Source of the DNA: Escarpia spicata
Lineage: Eukaryota; Annelida; Polychaeta; Sabellida; Siboglinidae
Length of the DNA stretch: 64,000 nucleotides
Direction: 5' to 3'
Assembly (NCBI GenBank): GCA_963995525.1
Contig: OZ023210.1
Coordinates: 4,893,530 to 4,957,529, forward strand
Shown: piece by piece, positions 1-12,773 of the stretch
How the letters are laid out: every line of letters begins with the position of its first letter
Numbering within the stretch: the first letter of the stretch is position 1
Program-made: the position numbers and the translations under genes
The notes under the pieces: model-generated
Databases searched by the model: none
Told to the model about the DNA's origin: nothing
Seen by the model: only the letters and a program-made list of their open reading frames with translations

Positions 1-2205
1 CTATATACAATTGAATTCAAATAAAATCTTTAAATGTCCAATAATAGTAATTTTTTATATAAATGTAGCTGGGGATTTACCATGAAGACACAACACGGTT
101 AAATTATGACTATCATTTATTGTGTTAATAATCTAAAATACAAATAGAAGTAAAACCTGCAACATAATAACATATGATTAGTACAAGTGCTACACTGGAT
201 ACAAAGGATCAGTCAACAACAGCGTTAAACATAATATTCCTTGCCTAACATTGACACAGTTAAATTGCATATAGATCATCTCAAATACCAAATAGTAGGC
301 TAGCACCTGTGATATTTGTAACTATAGATATCCAAACGGCAATACTCCTCGACGGAATTACTATCGATAACACATAGGTCTATATCAGTTTAAACACGGT
401 ATTCCCAAATCAAGACATATATTCAAATGCATCCTAAGTATCATTAACACAAATCAGTGTAAAATGTCCATAAAGTATAAACTCAGTTGCAATACTTCTA
501 CAATTAAACACATGTATATGAGGCACTCCTCTGTGCATAATAAAGCATCGGTACATATACATGACCAGTATCATCATGCAACGGCTCATCATCCACATAG
601 AATACGAGTCCAGTAATCAATATTAAACGCATGTCTAACTGCATTGTCTCTAATTCCTTAATACAGTTTTGTTGTGTATAATTACTGTCAGACTAATTGT
701 TTCTAACCAATTAGTAATGCACTGTGACATTGAAGGTAACAATGCTCACCCCAACTGGGAACTGCAATCTAACACAGCGCCTGAGCACTGCTCAGTGCAA
801 TCACACCATGCACTGTCTGTAAATAAACAAACAAATGAAATATAATACTGCACAGCATTGCACTAACTAACAAGACTCAGTAACTGATACACAACCAATT
901 ATCAGTTATAAATGAATAAACCAAATAATGACTAACATGATATCATTATATGTATGCTGACATAATGATTCCCTTAAAATGCACTAAAATAGCATACTTC
1001 TGCTGTGAAAACACCTGCTAAGTGTCACATATATAAGCTGAACTTGTCTAGATTTGCAAGTAAGTGTAATTGCTAACAACAATTAGAAATTTACTTATTG
1101 ATTAAAGCATTGATTAAACACTCATCTGCTAACCTATCTTATCAATATATAAATTACCCACTACACTGGGCGTCATTAACCCTTCAGTAGAAACTACCCT
1201 ACTAAACTCAATGGGCAGTCAGTCTATCCACTGACAGTCAACATGCTGTCCCTACTCCCTAGGGACTAGCAATAACTGACACTGCTGCAGACACATCACA
1301 CAGCCTACTGTGCCAGCATCTCAGCAGGGAACATATCAACACAATGATATCCTATTGAGTATTAAAGACTCATGCTAATTACTAGATTAGAAACCATGCA
1401 ATTGTGTAGATAGTGCTCCCTTATCACAAACATGAATTTAACCTGTGTATACCATAATACAAACATCTGTAAGTGCTGGGGGAATTCTGCTCACACTGTC
1501 AACATAGACCAATTAACTGACCTTCCCATGGGAAACTTAAAGGTACATTAATAGCAAGTATTGGGAGATAATTACATAAATCTGCTGTTAGTTATATCCT
1601 GGTGCAATCCACCCACCTTACATCTTCATTTGTTTTTCTCTGTTAAAACACAAAACCTCGAGGGAAAACACTGGTGTGCTATGTCTGTCCAGCTTCTCTT
1701 GGAAACTCTGTGATGGTGTCTCTTAATTAATCCTGGCTTATTGACCAGGGTATGACCCTGGCTTGGTGACTGCTCAGGAAACCGACACTGCAGGGGAAGC
1801 TGACTTATAGGCTTTTTCAGGCCATAACATTACACTGGCTACATGGGGTCTACAGACTTAACACATTAAAAGTAATGAGAACAAAAAGAGTACTTGGAGT
1901 TTTGGAATAATAGAAGTAAATAATTAACTAATTCGTCAGTAACCCTGCCGGTTACATAAGTAAATGGCTTGACATTTTGTTTTGCAACTTGTACACCACC
2001 TAGTAAATCATGTCGGCTAATGGTAACGAATCAGCAAATCAGAAAATAATACCAGATATCTATGTATAGATCTGTGCTGGGGGCAAACAGGTTAGAAGTT
2101 CCAAAATGTTTACACATAATTTATGGATACGTCATTACATTCAGAAAAGTACACCTTAATTGTACTTCATTACAAGTAAAAGTACTTCTTAAAAAATTTA
2201 CTTTG
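1..2205. other. AT-rich intergenic sequence, no gene seen
   Basis: No coding frame of interest, splice-supported exon or recognisable transposon domain was found. The sequence is unique-looking AT-rich DNA with many short stop-bounded frames. Confidence 0.5.
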
Positions 2206-2265
2206 TTACTCATGAAAAGTAAACTTTTCTACTAAAGTAAAGTAACAAAGTAAAAGTACTTCTTT
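2160..2265. repeat. Inverted-repeat AT-rich segment
   Basis: TTTACTTTGTTAC (about 2199-2211) is followed about 30 bases later by its reverse complement GTAACAAAGTAAA (about 2241-2253). AAAAGTACTTCTT occurs in direct orientation on both sides. This looks like the end of a small inverted-repeat transposon. No target duplication was resolved. Confidence 0.4.
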
Positions 2266-4085
2266 ACATTCTGGCTCTGGACACTGACACATCACATGCC
2301 CCATGTTTGCATAATCAGAAGACTGACTTCCAGATGTCCGAGGTCTAACAGTAGGTCGGAAGGAATTTGGAGTGCCATCACCAAGTCGGGGTGTTGTCGC
2401 TGAAGAATCTATGGCCCTCAATGGTGTAGCTAAATATCTATTGACTGAAAAACAAAATATGTATATATTATGTCAGAGTTGACGGAAACTGATACGTTAC
2501 TAAGAAATACGATGGGGGGGTAATATGACCGGACAGCTACCACTAATCAGTTTCAAATAATGGATACTGTCAGAGGGGTAACATGAAATATTCCCTACTG
2601 GAGATTGATGAAAAGGATTTGCTGTACAAAAACGACGAGAAGTATGCCAAGTAAATCTACATTTTATGACTCAAATTTAATCAAAAATGATAATCATAAT
2701 ATATCTTGTATCCTGTTATGGTTATGATAAACAGAAAACCACAAACGTATTTCAGATATGGATTTCGTTTTGGTGGTTACTGGTGGGCCTATTCTCGATT
2801 TCTGCTTTTTCTGGATCTTCAGAGGCACAGTCATCATCTTCATAAATTTCATCGTCAAACCGCTGTGGAGATCTGTGGAAAATTCAAGGAAATATCCCAC
2901 ACGGGTGAAGACAAATAATGATCTATTCGTTGTTTATGCTTTCAAAGCAAGCAGTCAGATTTCCATTTACTTCGACGCAAAAATCTTCTCTTTTTTCATC
3001 ATGGGTTTTTGCAATTTTCTTCACGGGTCATATTATCTTCAGGTGTGTCACATAATTTACCTTTTACGCCTTTTAGACAACCTGACTGCATTTTCACCAG
3101 CATCCTCGTCATTTCCATCTAAGGCACTATCAAGGTTTGAAGTCAATTCTGCCGCTTTGCATTTCTTGTTGGCTTTCTCCCAGGAAGCTGAAAATTAAGA
3201 TTCAATGTCATTGCATGGGACCTACAGAGTAAAGTTTGTGTGCTAAGTGTGTTTTAACAAGTTTCAGGCAGAGTATGATACACTTCCTGGCAAAATGCTA
3301 AGAATTTAATTGTTTTAAACAAATTTTAGCGAGTTGGTGGTGTTACCGCAAACAAACAATAATTTTAGGCTGGCCTAAATCTGATTTTGAAAAGCAAATA
3401 CCTCAATGCACGTAAGTCTTTCACCCTGGCAATGTTAAACTTCGTAATGCTATGCATACACCAACCAATCATCGTCATACCTGCTGGCTTGAAAAGTCCA
3501 CACATTTCCACTGAACTGCTGAAGCGCCCTCTGCATGTCGTATTATTTTCAACAAGTGACAAAATCATTTGGCTTCCCTTGAGTTACTTCCCTTCCTTCC
3601 ATTATCATTCCCGCAGCAATGGGAGTAGAACTCACTATTTATAACTTCATGGAAGTCATTAAAATGGTGGTAACTATTTCTTAGGCTATTTGGAGTGAGG
3701 CTCACAATCACTAAAAACAATTTATGGTTTGGTTGATTTATATTTATAATTTTTCAGAAAGAACATTATAAAAGAAAAATCACTGAAACCCTATCGCATC
3801 AGCAAGCCCTCGTAGAAAGCAATGAAGTAATGTAAACATAATTTTTTTATTTATCATAATTTCAAAAATTGATACTTACAGGTCTTGTACATAGTCCTCC
3901 TCACTGGATAGGCATTCCAGGTGTCCATGGGGATTTCTCTCTTTGAGTTTAGCTGCATTCCGCAGGCGCAACGAATCGGCTTTACATGGTAGCTACAGAG
4001 CACAACCTGTACCAACCTTGTCCCACCAGTTTTCTGGTATGACTGCCAACAGCCCAAGTAGAATTCTGCCATCGCTCATTTTAGT
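2206..4085 (-). pseudogene. Decayed four-exon gene, probably transposon-associated
   Basis: Four minus-strand exons can be read with consensus splice sites and matching phases: exon A 4085-3880 (donor GTAAGT), exon B 3187-3061 (acceptor TTTTCAG, donor GTAAAT), exon C 2872-2781 (acceptor CCACAG, donor GTAACC) and exon D from 2444 (acceptor TTTTTCAG) to a stop near 2206. Exon B encodes SWEKANKKCKAAELTSNLDS and then an acidic stretch ending in RLSKRRK. Exon C is strongly acidic (DDEIYEDDD) and exon D is proline/serine-rich. From memory the layout resembles the small proteins (DUF4806-like) found beside CACTA-like transposases, but I cannot confirm this. In exon A the likely family frame changes near 3930-3945 and the upstream frame has a TAG, so the copy is probably broken. 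The transposase remnant lies just upstream on the same strand. Confidence 0.45.
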
Positions 4086-4388
4086 CCAGACACAAAATTT
4101 AATATTATATTGACATGATTAAAAGGTAAAATAATTATGCCACTTGTATTTTCAAGAGCAACATTTTAGGCCTGATGTAGATGCAACATCTATAATGTAA
4201 TCGTTTGAACATTTCATTTTTTGTTGGTTGGGGTTTAGGATGTCTAGAGCCGCTTTCAAGATTCTTTCACAGCTTGTTAGTTTATTACAGGAGGAAACCT
4301 GCGAGCACCGGCTGGTACTGATGAACCAAGGATGATAACTGCTATCATGACTGCATCGCAAAGGTAACCTCCGCGGACATTGATGCCA

Positions 4389-4462
4389 GGTCCCCTGTGC
4401 GGATTTGAACTCAGGACCTTAAAGCATTGGCTCTGAAGTCCGATGATCTACCACTGCTGGAC
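4389..4462 (-). repeat. tRNA-like sequence, probably a tRNA-derived SINE head
   Basis: Read on the minus strand, the segment carries an A-box-like GTGGTAGATCATCGG and a B-box-like GAGTTCAAATCC at tRNA spacing over 74 nt. Stem pairing is poor in the acceptor and T arms and there is no convincing anticodon stem. A functional tRNA is therefore unlikely; a SINE promoter region or tRNA pseudogene fits better. Confidence 0.4.
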
Positions 4463-5063
4463 TGTTGTTAACAATACTAACCAAAAACGTGACATGTTTA
4501 CAATGGAGAGTGGGTGTGGTAACTGCTTGAGTGTCTTCAGAGTCACGCACCAAAATTAATTTTAAGACCCGCAGACCCGATTTTTAATGTGGGTTTAAAT
4601 TGGCACCAAAACATCACGTCTGAATGATGCATGAGTGATTTGGTGGTCGAGTCGATGTATGGTTGTGTCAACATGTTTTGTTGACATTGACGACGCAGCG
4701 TGTGGTAGACAAATAGTAATTGGTCGACAGCTCGCATAGGTAGGGACGGATAACTCTACATTTTATACTTGTCTCATCATGCTCATCAGAGGGCGCCAAC
4801 GCGATAATGGACATGTCTGTGGCGGTAATGAACGTAAGGGTTAGGTGGAGTGGATTACTGCTGTTGGGAGAGCATGCATTTGAACATGAAGCATTGACCA
4901 ATAGAACTGATGAAGTAGTGGCACAATAACAAATGTGTCTTTGTAGGGTAGCCAGACATACTTGCATGCAATTTGCGACATGCACACCACTTTTAAGTGG
5001 CCACTGGGTCGAGTCACCTTCACAATACCCAATTCTGATGACTTCAAAGGATCACTGAAGAAA

Positions 5064-6020
5064 TCAGAAAAAGATCCAAGACTCAAATATTACTGACAGT
5101 TCAGATTTATCAGAATACAGTATGTCCTTGCAAACAATGTTCCGGATAATGCTATACTGAGAACCAACTTTGACACAGTTGTTACCATCTTCAATGGAGA
5201 AATATAGATCAGCAAAACAAATTCCCTTGAACTGGTAAAATCCCTTCAATTCTAATGGAAGAGGTCTCAATGTGTGCGGGTTCAGGAAGGAATCCCCATG
5301 TTTTCTTTTTTTAACAATTTTACATCCTTGCATTTCTGACAGCCAACGAATAATCTGTGACAGGGGAAATTTTGGCTTTCGTAACATCTTTTTAAGCTTA
5401 CAAAGAAAATGTTCAAAGGGAAAGCACTAAAATCATCAAGTGGACCGAACATCATTGCATCAGCTGCCAGTTGAGTCAAGCTATGGACATTATAAACTAT
5501 GTCAGTGCCATACAACTTTCCCCACTGTTGCACAAACAGAAGAAGCTGATAATTAGCATACTCACAATGTGTAGCATAGCGTAAGGGACTGGACAGACAG
5601 TAGATACCAACAAAAATATGCAAAAAATGCTTGTAAGAACAACAATACCACTGCAGTGTAGATAATAAACTGCCTGAATTCAGTAGCCTTCCACCTATCA
5701 ACTTCCGACAATGATCTGCATTTCCTTGGATATTCCCTTGGAAGATATTGGTGACAAGAGAGAAGATTTTCAGAGATCCGACTGATGGCATTAGCACCAA
5801 TACGACACCTGTTAACAACTGGGCCCCTCAGCCAATTTAGGATTAAGCGTTTGACCACTCCAAGAAAGACAAGATGCATGGGGTCGTGTGGAAATTGAGA
5901 GACCATTCCAAGGGAAAGCCTGCTGAGTGGAGATAGTTTCCCTCCTACACAATGATTACTAGCATAAGCCATTTAATCAAATGCAACATCAGTGCGCAGA
6001 GGAGCATCTATCTCGGGAAA
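5064..6020 (-). pseudogene. CACTA (EnSpm)-like transposase fragment
   Basis: Minus-strand frames encode segments typical of metazoan CACTA-like transposases: FPHDPMHLVFLGVVKRL (about 5920-5860), WKATEFRQF (about 5690-5665), YNVHSLTQLAADAMMFGPLD (about 5495-5435), then a basic segment with RKPKFPLSQIIRWLSE and a C-terminal piece. The reading frame changes near 5600-5640 and again near 5385, and stops interrupt it, so the copy cannot make a full transposase. It begins abruptly after a DAPLRTD-like segment near 6000, so the N-terminal part is missing or lies in unrecognised exons. Family recognition is from motif memory. I infer that the small spliced gene at 2.2-4.1 kb belongs to the same element. 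Confidence 0.6.
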
Positions 6021-6269
6021 AGTTAATTACGTGATTATAGCTGAATAATTCAAAACTAACCTGTCTGAAAGAACCTTTGCGAACGCTGCATCTCATCCGT
6101 TGATGCTGTGACTGACCCCACGGCACGCCGCACGGGCAACGGCCCACGGCCACAGTCCACTGGCACTGTCAGCAACAGAAATACACCTTTATGCGTGGGT
6201 ACTGTTTTTGTCTGTCTAATTGATCCCATTTTGCCATGTCGGTAGCATATATGTTCGTGGACGTCCACT

Positions 6270-7140
6270 CATTGCCTAAACTCGGAATTTCACAACATCA
6301 ACATCGCCAAAGTGGGGTCAAAGGTCAATATCGCCCATAATTCACGATCACGAGAAGACAAGAACGCGATTCCACGCAAAGTTCAATGTCCATACTCAGC
6401 TAAAATCGAAGCAAAAAAACGGATAAAGTTTTTACTAAAAACTAAAGGGTTCGCAGTTTTTGTATTAATAAAAAAAACGAACTAATATATATGCATAAAC
6501 AAACTAGGATATCACTGGGAGTACTTGATTCCTCTGCTTTTTGTGAAAATAATAAGAGACGCGAGGAGCAAAACAATCGAATTGGTTTTTTAAACCTGAC
6601 AAAGAAAGAACAACAACAGGATTCAAACTTGCCACAACACTGAAATAAAACTTAGCAAATTTAAATCACAAATATGTGTATTAACACGAATTAATGGTGT
6701 AGGAACATTTCAATAAAGGTTTACAGATATGAGAACTGCAAAGATAAATTAAGAGATAGCTTAGGTTTCACCAACATTGTCAAGTTCCATGTCATGTGAA
6801 ACCATTTATTCAAATAATACAACCACTTACACTTCAATCCCCTGCATTTAAACTCAGCATATATATAGTGCATGCTCAAATCTGGAACAGCTACATCTTG
6901 AAGCGAATCTAAAACATATTGACGATAAAGTTTTATTTGTAACATGTGTGATATAGTTTAATTAGATGGTAAATCCAATTTCATATTTCGAAAGCTACAT
7001 GATCCTAGTAAGGTAGCCATGTTAATAATGTGTTTAATCCATACAAAACAATTTATTTTCAATGATATGTATGTCCAGGTTTATGGTGATATATAATGTA
7101 CTTCTTATTATTACAAATTAATTTAAGCTAAATTGATCTA
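6270..7140. other. Non-coding AT-rich stretch
   Basis: No domain or splice-supported exon was recognised. Several short frames are present but all are ordinary chance ORFs. Confidence 0.4.
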
Positions 7141-7142
7141 AC

Positions 7143-7200
7143 TTACCACCAAGTGACACTGACGCATCAACATTTTCTTCTTATTTGTTTGGTGAAGAAG
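7143..7200 (-). other. Possible small exon, frame uncertain
   Basis: On the minus strand the segment is preceded by TTTACAG and followed by GTAAGT, so it has exon-like borders. The only open frame reads through Lys-rich residues. Another frame looks more protein-like but has a TAA. It may be a decayed exon of the same unit as the acidic exon upstream. Confidence 0.2.
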
Positions 7201-7471
7201 TTCTCTGTAAATGTAATACACTATGATTGTGCTTGTATCTAATGTCACACGAATTGAGTAATGATTCATGTAGTTATCTATGTTGTACCTACACCATTAC
7301 AGTGGACTCTAGTAAACATAATCGTGGATAGCAAGATCATCCGTTCACTAAAATAAAATAAATTGGCTAAATTATTACTTATTTCCACTGCATTAAAATA
7401 AAATAGAATAATTATATCTGGCTAGAAGTCATTATGCTAAGTGATGTCGACTCATTTGATTTAATACTTAC

Positions 7472-7530
7472 AAGATCTGGTTCACTGTCAAATGGGTTGT
7501 AGTCATCCTCGGAAAATTCTGAAGATAGCT
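7472..7530 (-). CDS. Candidate acidic coding exon
   Basis: A 59-bp minus-strand segment lies between TTTATTGCAG and GTAAGTATT, both strong splice signals. Its open frame encodes LSSEFSEDDYNPFDSEPDL. That acidic composition is typical of real low-complexity coding sequence. No flanking exon was joined with confidence. It could be an upstream exon of the decayed transposon gene on this strand or part of an unidentified host gene. Confidence 0.35.
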
Positions 7531-7814
7531 CTGCAATAAATATATTGTTTACATATTCATTGTGTCATTTACAAATAAGTTTACACATTAGGAAAAACTA
7601 CTAGAAGTGATCTTGTTTGATGACTATAGACAGTAATCACAAATTTTGTTTAATCATATCATACTAAATATACAATTAATTAATATGTAATCTTAAGCCT
7701 AAATGGCAATACTGATTTCATAACAGATTCATAAAATAACATTCCTTATAATGGGATAACAAAATTCCAGGAATTCATATATTTTCAGTTAAATTACTCT
7801 TATTATTCCCTTTT

Positions 7815-8175
7815 TAGTCCGTTGGCCGAAGGTCCAAGGGACTATTGCCATCACTCTGCGTCCGCCGTCCGCCGTTTGCCGTTAGCTGCCGTATCTCAGA
7901 AACCGTTCAGCAACTTTTTCTCAAATTTTGCATAGACATATCTTAGGGCATTGCCACTATGCACGAGAAATCTGTATTTGATTGAATCATTCTAAGGGCT
8001 CCCTAGGGCCTCCAAGGACCCAAAAACTGGTAAAAATGTAACATTTTGCCTATTTTTTCACAAAACTGTTCAGCAACTTTTTCTCTAAATTTGCATAGAT
8101 ATTTCATATGGTAGTGCCACTATACACAAGAAATCTGTATTTGATTCAATCATTCGAAGGGCTCCAAATGTCCCC
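7815..8175. repeat. Dispersed repeat with an internal direct duplication
   Basis: A GC-richer block (GTCCGCCGTCCGCCGTTTGCCG) is followed by two copies about 160 bp apart of a module that begins GTTCAGCAACTTTTTCTC and continues through TTTGCATAGA, GCCACTAT and AGAAATCTGTATTTGATT. The copies start near 7905 and 8068. This has the look of an interspersed repeat rather than a gene. Confidence 0.55.
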
Positions 8176-8305
8176 TAAAATGCTAAATTTGTTAACTAAA
8201 TGGTCTACTGTAGCAGCAACTCTAGCAGGCTTCCAGTCCTTTTGTTCAACTAATCCCTTTTCCCACAACATCTGTCACACCTCATTGTGGCTGGCTGGTT
8301 AAAGT

Positions 8306-10095
8306 GTGACTAATCTGTAATTGGTCACTGGCAGAGGCTTGGGTCAACAAACATAGCACCTTGTACCAGAAACAGAACACTTTCCCCTTCCCAAAACATA
8401 TGTCACATGCGGAGTCTGTGTCTTGTATGGATATATATTTTATGCAGTTGTTTTATATAAGCAGAAAGTTAATTGAAATTAGTTATTCTTTGGCCACAGA
8501 AAAGTAATTCCCGGTTTCTCATCGATGCATGTATTAAAAAATATGTGCCACAACATTTTTTTTTCTATTATACTTATTCCTCTAAATGCAAGACGTGGTG
8601 CAATAAGTGAACAGTAAACATGTAAACATTTTACTTCCATCATAACCCTTAATGATATGTAACTATGATTCACCAAAAAACATTTGATTAATAATTACCT
8701 ACAGGGTTGTTTGATTTATGCCCGGCAGAAACAGCAACAATAGGAAATACATGCCATTGATAAGCAAACGTGTTCTTTTTATAGAAAATGTCAGTTTCTT
8801 TCTGTACCTGTCTACGTATGATAACAATTTGTCCGCCATGCTCATCACATGAATGATAAAAGGAAGATCACTACCACTTAACTTGTGGATTATTATTATC
8901 ATAAAACTACTCTGCTACTGCTTGGTGGACAGTAAGCTGCAACTGTCTTTGAGTTTGTTTACATTTTGACGAACTACTATTATGTAGCACTAATTTTTGA
9001 ATGAATCACATTTTAAGAATGCATATCATTGTTTGCGGTGCAACTTTTGTATGCTTCATTTTCTGCTGCTACAAGTTGCGTTCATCTGAAAGATTATTCA
9101 ATTACCTATCCAATGTTGTGGTGTTGGAAATATATAGCTTTGGTATATTGTACACGAGAGTTGTGATAGGAAACTACTGGGCATTGCGACAGTCCAGAAA
9201 GACAGTATGAGATGTGTCGCTCAATATACGAAGTGTGACTTTCAGATACTTTATTTTGTAGTGCTATGGATTATGATGGGCCTCTCCATTAGCTCCCTAT
9301 ATATATATATTTATGTGAAATATATCATTGTCATTAAAATATTTCAGACCACGCTAACGCTAAGCTGCAACTGTCTTTGAGTTTGTTTACATTTTGACAA
9401 ACTACTATTATATAGCACTAATTTTTGAATCGGCACGACTAATGCTAATATATCCACAAAATAACTTCTACGGGAAACAACGTTGGTGTAAATTATCATC
9501 CTATTATTCTTACTGACAAAGACCTGTAAGTTAGGTGAGTAACACCTTCGAAGTTCTGACAGCAGGACACCGCCAGGCTTCGGTGAAGTCGAGACAAAAG
9601 TTTGAAAAAGCCTGTCAAAGGCTTCTAGTTCAAACGGTCTGTCACCGTCCAGCTGACCCATTTTAAATTTTCTTTAGACTACCTTTTGCTCTCAAATAAT
9701 ATGTCCTTTTAATTTTATACATAATGACATAATCTGGCATAACTTTATACATTTTTGTAGCAGCACATTTATATTTCAAGTGTATCATATATTTATCAAT
9801 TGTTGTGTATTACACCCAGCTGTGGAGCTAAGATTCTCTGCCTGCTATTGTTTGATGGAAACTGTGACTAATCTGTAATTGGTCACTGGCAGTAGCTTGT
9901 GTCAACCGACAGCATTAAGCCACTAGACCCCTGTTAAACTGGACAGTTGCCTGTAGTGTAGGTTTTAAACTGTGTCAAACAGTGAGTCTACCTTTTGCTC
10001 TCAAATAATCTGTCCTCTTAGTTTTATACAGAATGACATAATCTGGCATAATTTGATAAGTCTTTGTAGCAGCACATTTGTACTTCCAGTGTATA
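8306..10095. repeat. Mosaic of three short direct-repeat pairs
   Basis: Three separate pairs are visible: about 45 bp at 8306 and 9863 (GTGACTAATCTGTAATTGG), about 67 bp at 8932-8999 and 9362-9428 (AAGCTGCAACTGTCTTTGAG), and about 105 bp at 9681-9785 and 9990-10094 (CTACCTTTTGCTCTCAAATA). All are diverged by several percent. They suggest nested non-autonomous elements or local duplication. No coding function was seen. Confidence 0.6.
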
Positions 10096-10099
10096 ATTG

Positions 10100-12170
10100 C
10101 AACATAACATACATACTATGTGCCACATTTGAATGTTGTGCATGTAATATTTCCATGCAACCGTTTTCTTCATTTTCACTTTTTGACCCCTACCATGTTC
10201 AATGCTCCATAACTTCGCCAATTTTTGTAGCAGTCATAATTTTTGAAACCAAGTAAAGCACCCTACCAAACCTTTACAAAGATTTAAGAAAACAATGTTA
10301 CAATTTTTCCGACTTATCAGTCATTTGGTCAGCCGGGGTCACATATAGACGTATTAGTTCAAAGGACTTCAGGGCCACTTGGCCCATTTTTTGTTCATAC
10401 TTTTCAAACATGCACCAAATTATGTTGACATGCATTAATGGCTTGTGGTGTGACTCTTGACACTCAAACTTTTTGCTTTTAATTTATGCTTTCTACTTCA
10501 AAGGTTACTGAAAAACCATGAAATACCATTGGTATCACTGGCCAGTGTCATGTTTTCCAAATGCTCCAGCCAGTCGATAGCTACCTTCACTTTGTCATCC
10601 TGGCACATCAAAAACAAGATATATTATACACTTTTATCAGCCTATTTTATAAGGAATATAACTTTATAAGAAACTTACAATGAAAGAAAAGTGGAGTAAG
10701 AATGTACTACATTGCATATTATATATATATATATATGATCATAGTAAATAGCTGACATAGTGGCAACTACATCAGCAGCAACTGATACAACTTCTTTAAA
10801 GCACAATATACACGTCGAATTCTGCACCTCTCAGTTCCACTTAAATGATGTTTTCTTTCGTATGATTCTTCCCGATAGCCAATATCATACGATGCTAACT
10901 TCTGGTGGTTTAAGTGTTCATATTATTATGTGTATGTATAATTGGTTTTCACTGTTGGCATTGTGGACATAATTTCAGTTAAAAAATATAACTGTTGTGT
11001 TGATTTTATTTCACAACTACAAGAAAACAGTACATGTCCAGCGCGATGAACTTCACGGTAGGTGCTTACTTCAAACACTGGAGCAGCTAGGCATGAAATG
11101 CAACAATATTTGATGAAATCAATCTATACAAAACTAATTTATAACAATGGGTAATTAGTTTATTATCAAAGTGATAAAAGCACTTGTGGTGTGATGGTGA
11201 GTGGTAAGTTAAGGAACAAACAGCACAAGTTTGGAGATGTTATTTGTTTAATGTTTGTAAATACTGAGGCTTTAAAGTGTTCATTATGACGATCAGTTTC
11301 ACTAAGTCATTGGAAAATCATGAACAGCATGGTTTCTAATACAGATCAAATAAAAGGCACTAAAAAGATTAACTCTGAAAATTGGAGTCAGCTTTGGTTT
11401 TGATATACTTAAATACTAATGTTTAGTGTAAAATTTCCTACATTAAAAACACCTTACAACATACCTTTGCCTTTTGCTGGTTTGACTGAAGGCTCACCTT
11501 CAACTGAAAAATTAAGTAAATTACATTATTAATTATAAAAATAACTAAAGTTATTTTGGTACAATTTAAATATGTAATTATAAATATTTCCACAACTTTA
11601 TCAAAACACGTTGGACATTTTAAATATGCAAATGATCAACTGCTGATTGCGTTACAAAATCATTGTAATTTTTGTATACAGGTGGTGTATATATATGTAA
11701 ATATACTTCCCTCTATTGTTTAACATGGCATGTTTGTACACATATTCCAATGAAAATAACCATACCATTTGTTGGCCCCTGGGCCTTGTGAGCGGCCGGA
11801 AGTAGAGTTTTTCGCAAGGAGACGTCAGGACGCTTGTTATATGTTAGCAAGGGGCAAACATTCTGCAGCTGTAAAATATTCAAATTTGTAACGTTATTTT
11901 TAGCGCAGTGTTTACGTTGTAATTTAATGTTAATTTATACATGACACATGTTTTATATGCTACATATCGTCTTTTTGTTTATCACAACCAGCCCTTATTT
12001 CTTACAGGCTTATTTCTGCGCATGATTATATGTATAAATACACTGTTTTCCTTGTTTGTCGTTTTGTCTAAGACTAAGGCTGAGCTGCAGTATCTGATAT
12101 TCCTCCATCTAACAGGCCTTGGGGTCACAATGTAGAGACTAGAGTCGGCCCTCATAAAAAATAGCTAATT
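10100..12170. other. AT-rich stretch with no recognised gene
   Basis: It contains a short TA run near 10720-10735 and a small minus-strand segment at about 11464-11504 with splice-like borders (TTTTTCAG and GTATGT). That segment encodes EGEPSVKPAKGK in one frame. Nothing else supports a gene. Confidence 0.35.
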
Positions 12171-12173
12171 AAC

Positions 12174-12768
12174 TAAATAATTATTAGTTCATACGTAGAT
12201 ATGTTGTGACTCCTTTCCCTGGTAAACACTGAACTAAAATACTCATTCAGGTCTTCTGCCATTAAGAATCCCTCTGATATTATATTTCCAGCACTATCTT
12301 CTAGAGGACTGACCTGATCCTGAACTTTCTGTTTGCTTCGAACATATGCATAACAACTCTTGCTGTCATGTTTTATATTACTAGCAAATTTTTGGCCATA
12401 GCTTCTCTTTGAATTTCTAATATCAGCTGTAGCTTGGTTAAGTGCTTCTTTATAAATGTCTTCATCGTTTCCAGTACATCTATATGACTTCCACATCATT
12501 TGTTTATAATTTATGACTTCTTTCGATAAGCGTTTCTTTTTGGACCATTTCCCTTGTTTTTGAAGGGTACAAAAGTATCGACTGTGCACTTCATTTCACT
12601 CTTTAAGATATTCCAGCATTCTGTTGCTGTCTTCAGTGTGTTATTCCAGTCTATCTTTGCTAAATATTTCCTCATGTCCTTATACCTTCCTTTGTGGAAA
12701 TTTCTCCTATACTGCTTTTTACTATTCCTTTGTGATTTTACTTTGATGGTAAAATGTATTTGGTTGTG
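12174..12768 (-). mobile_element. CR1-type LINE, ORF2 part downstream of the Gypsy insertion
   Basis: The minus-strand frame begins within the end of the endonuclease domain (HNQIHFTIK) and runs into the Lys-rich linker that precedes reverse transcriptase, ending near YFSSVFTRE. It is the direct continuation of the LINE sequence right of 18309, separated only by the inserted Gypsy element and one copy of its target duplication. One frameshift lies near 12560. The reverse transcriptase itself is absent: recognisable LINE sequence stops at about 12190. Confidence 0.75.
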
Positions 12769-12773
12769 ATCAC
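12769..12773. repeat. Target-site duplication ATCAC, left copy
   Basis: ATCAC directly precedes the left LTR of the outer Gypsy element and is matched by ATCAC at 18305-18309 just after the right LTR. It falls inside the LINE endonuclease codons for Ser-Asp-His. Confidence 0.8.

Noticed and set aside
4389..4462. Functional tRNA gene
   Set aside because: A and B boxes are present but acceptor and T-arm pairing is poor and no clear anticodon stem forms; a tRNA-derived repeat is more likely.
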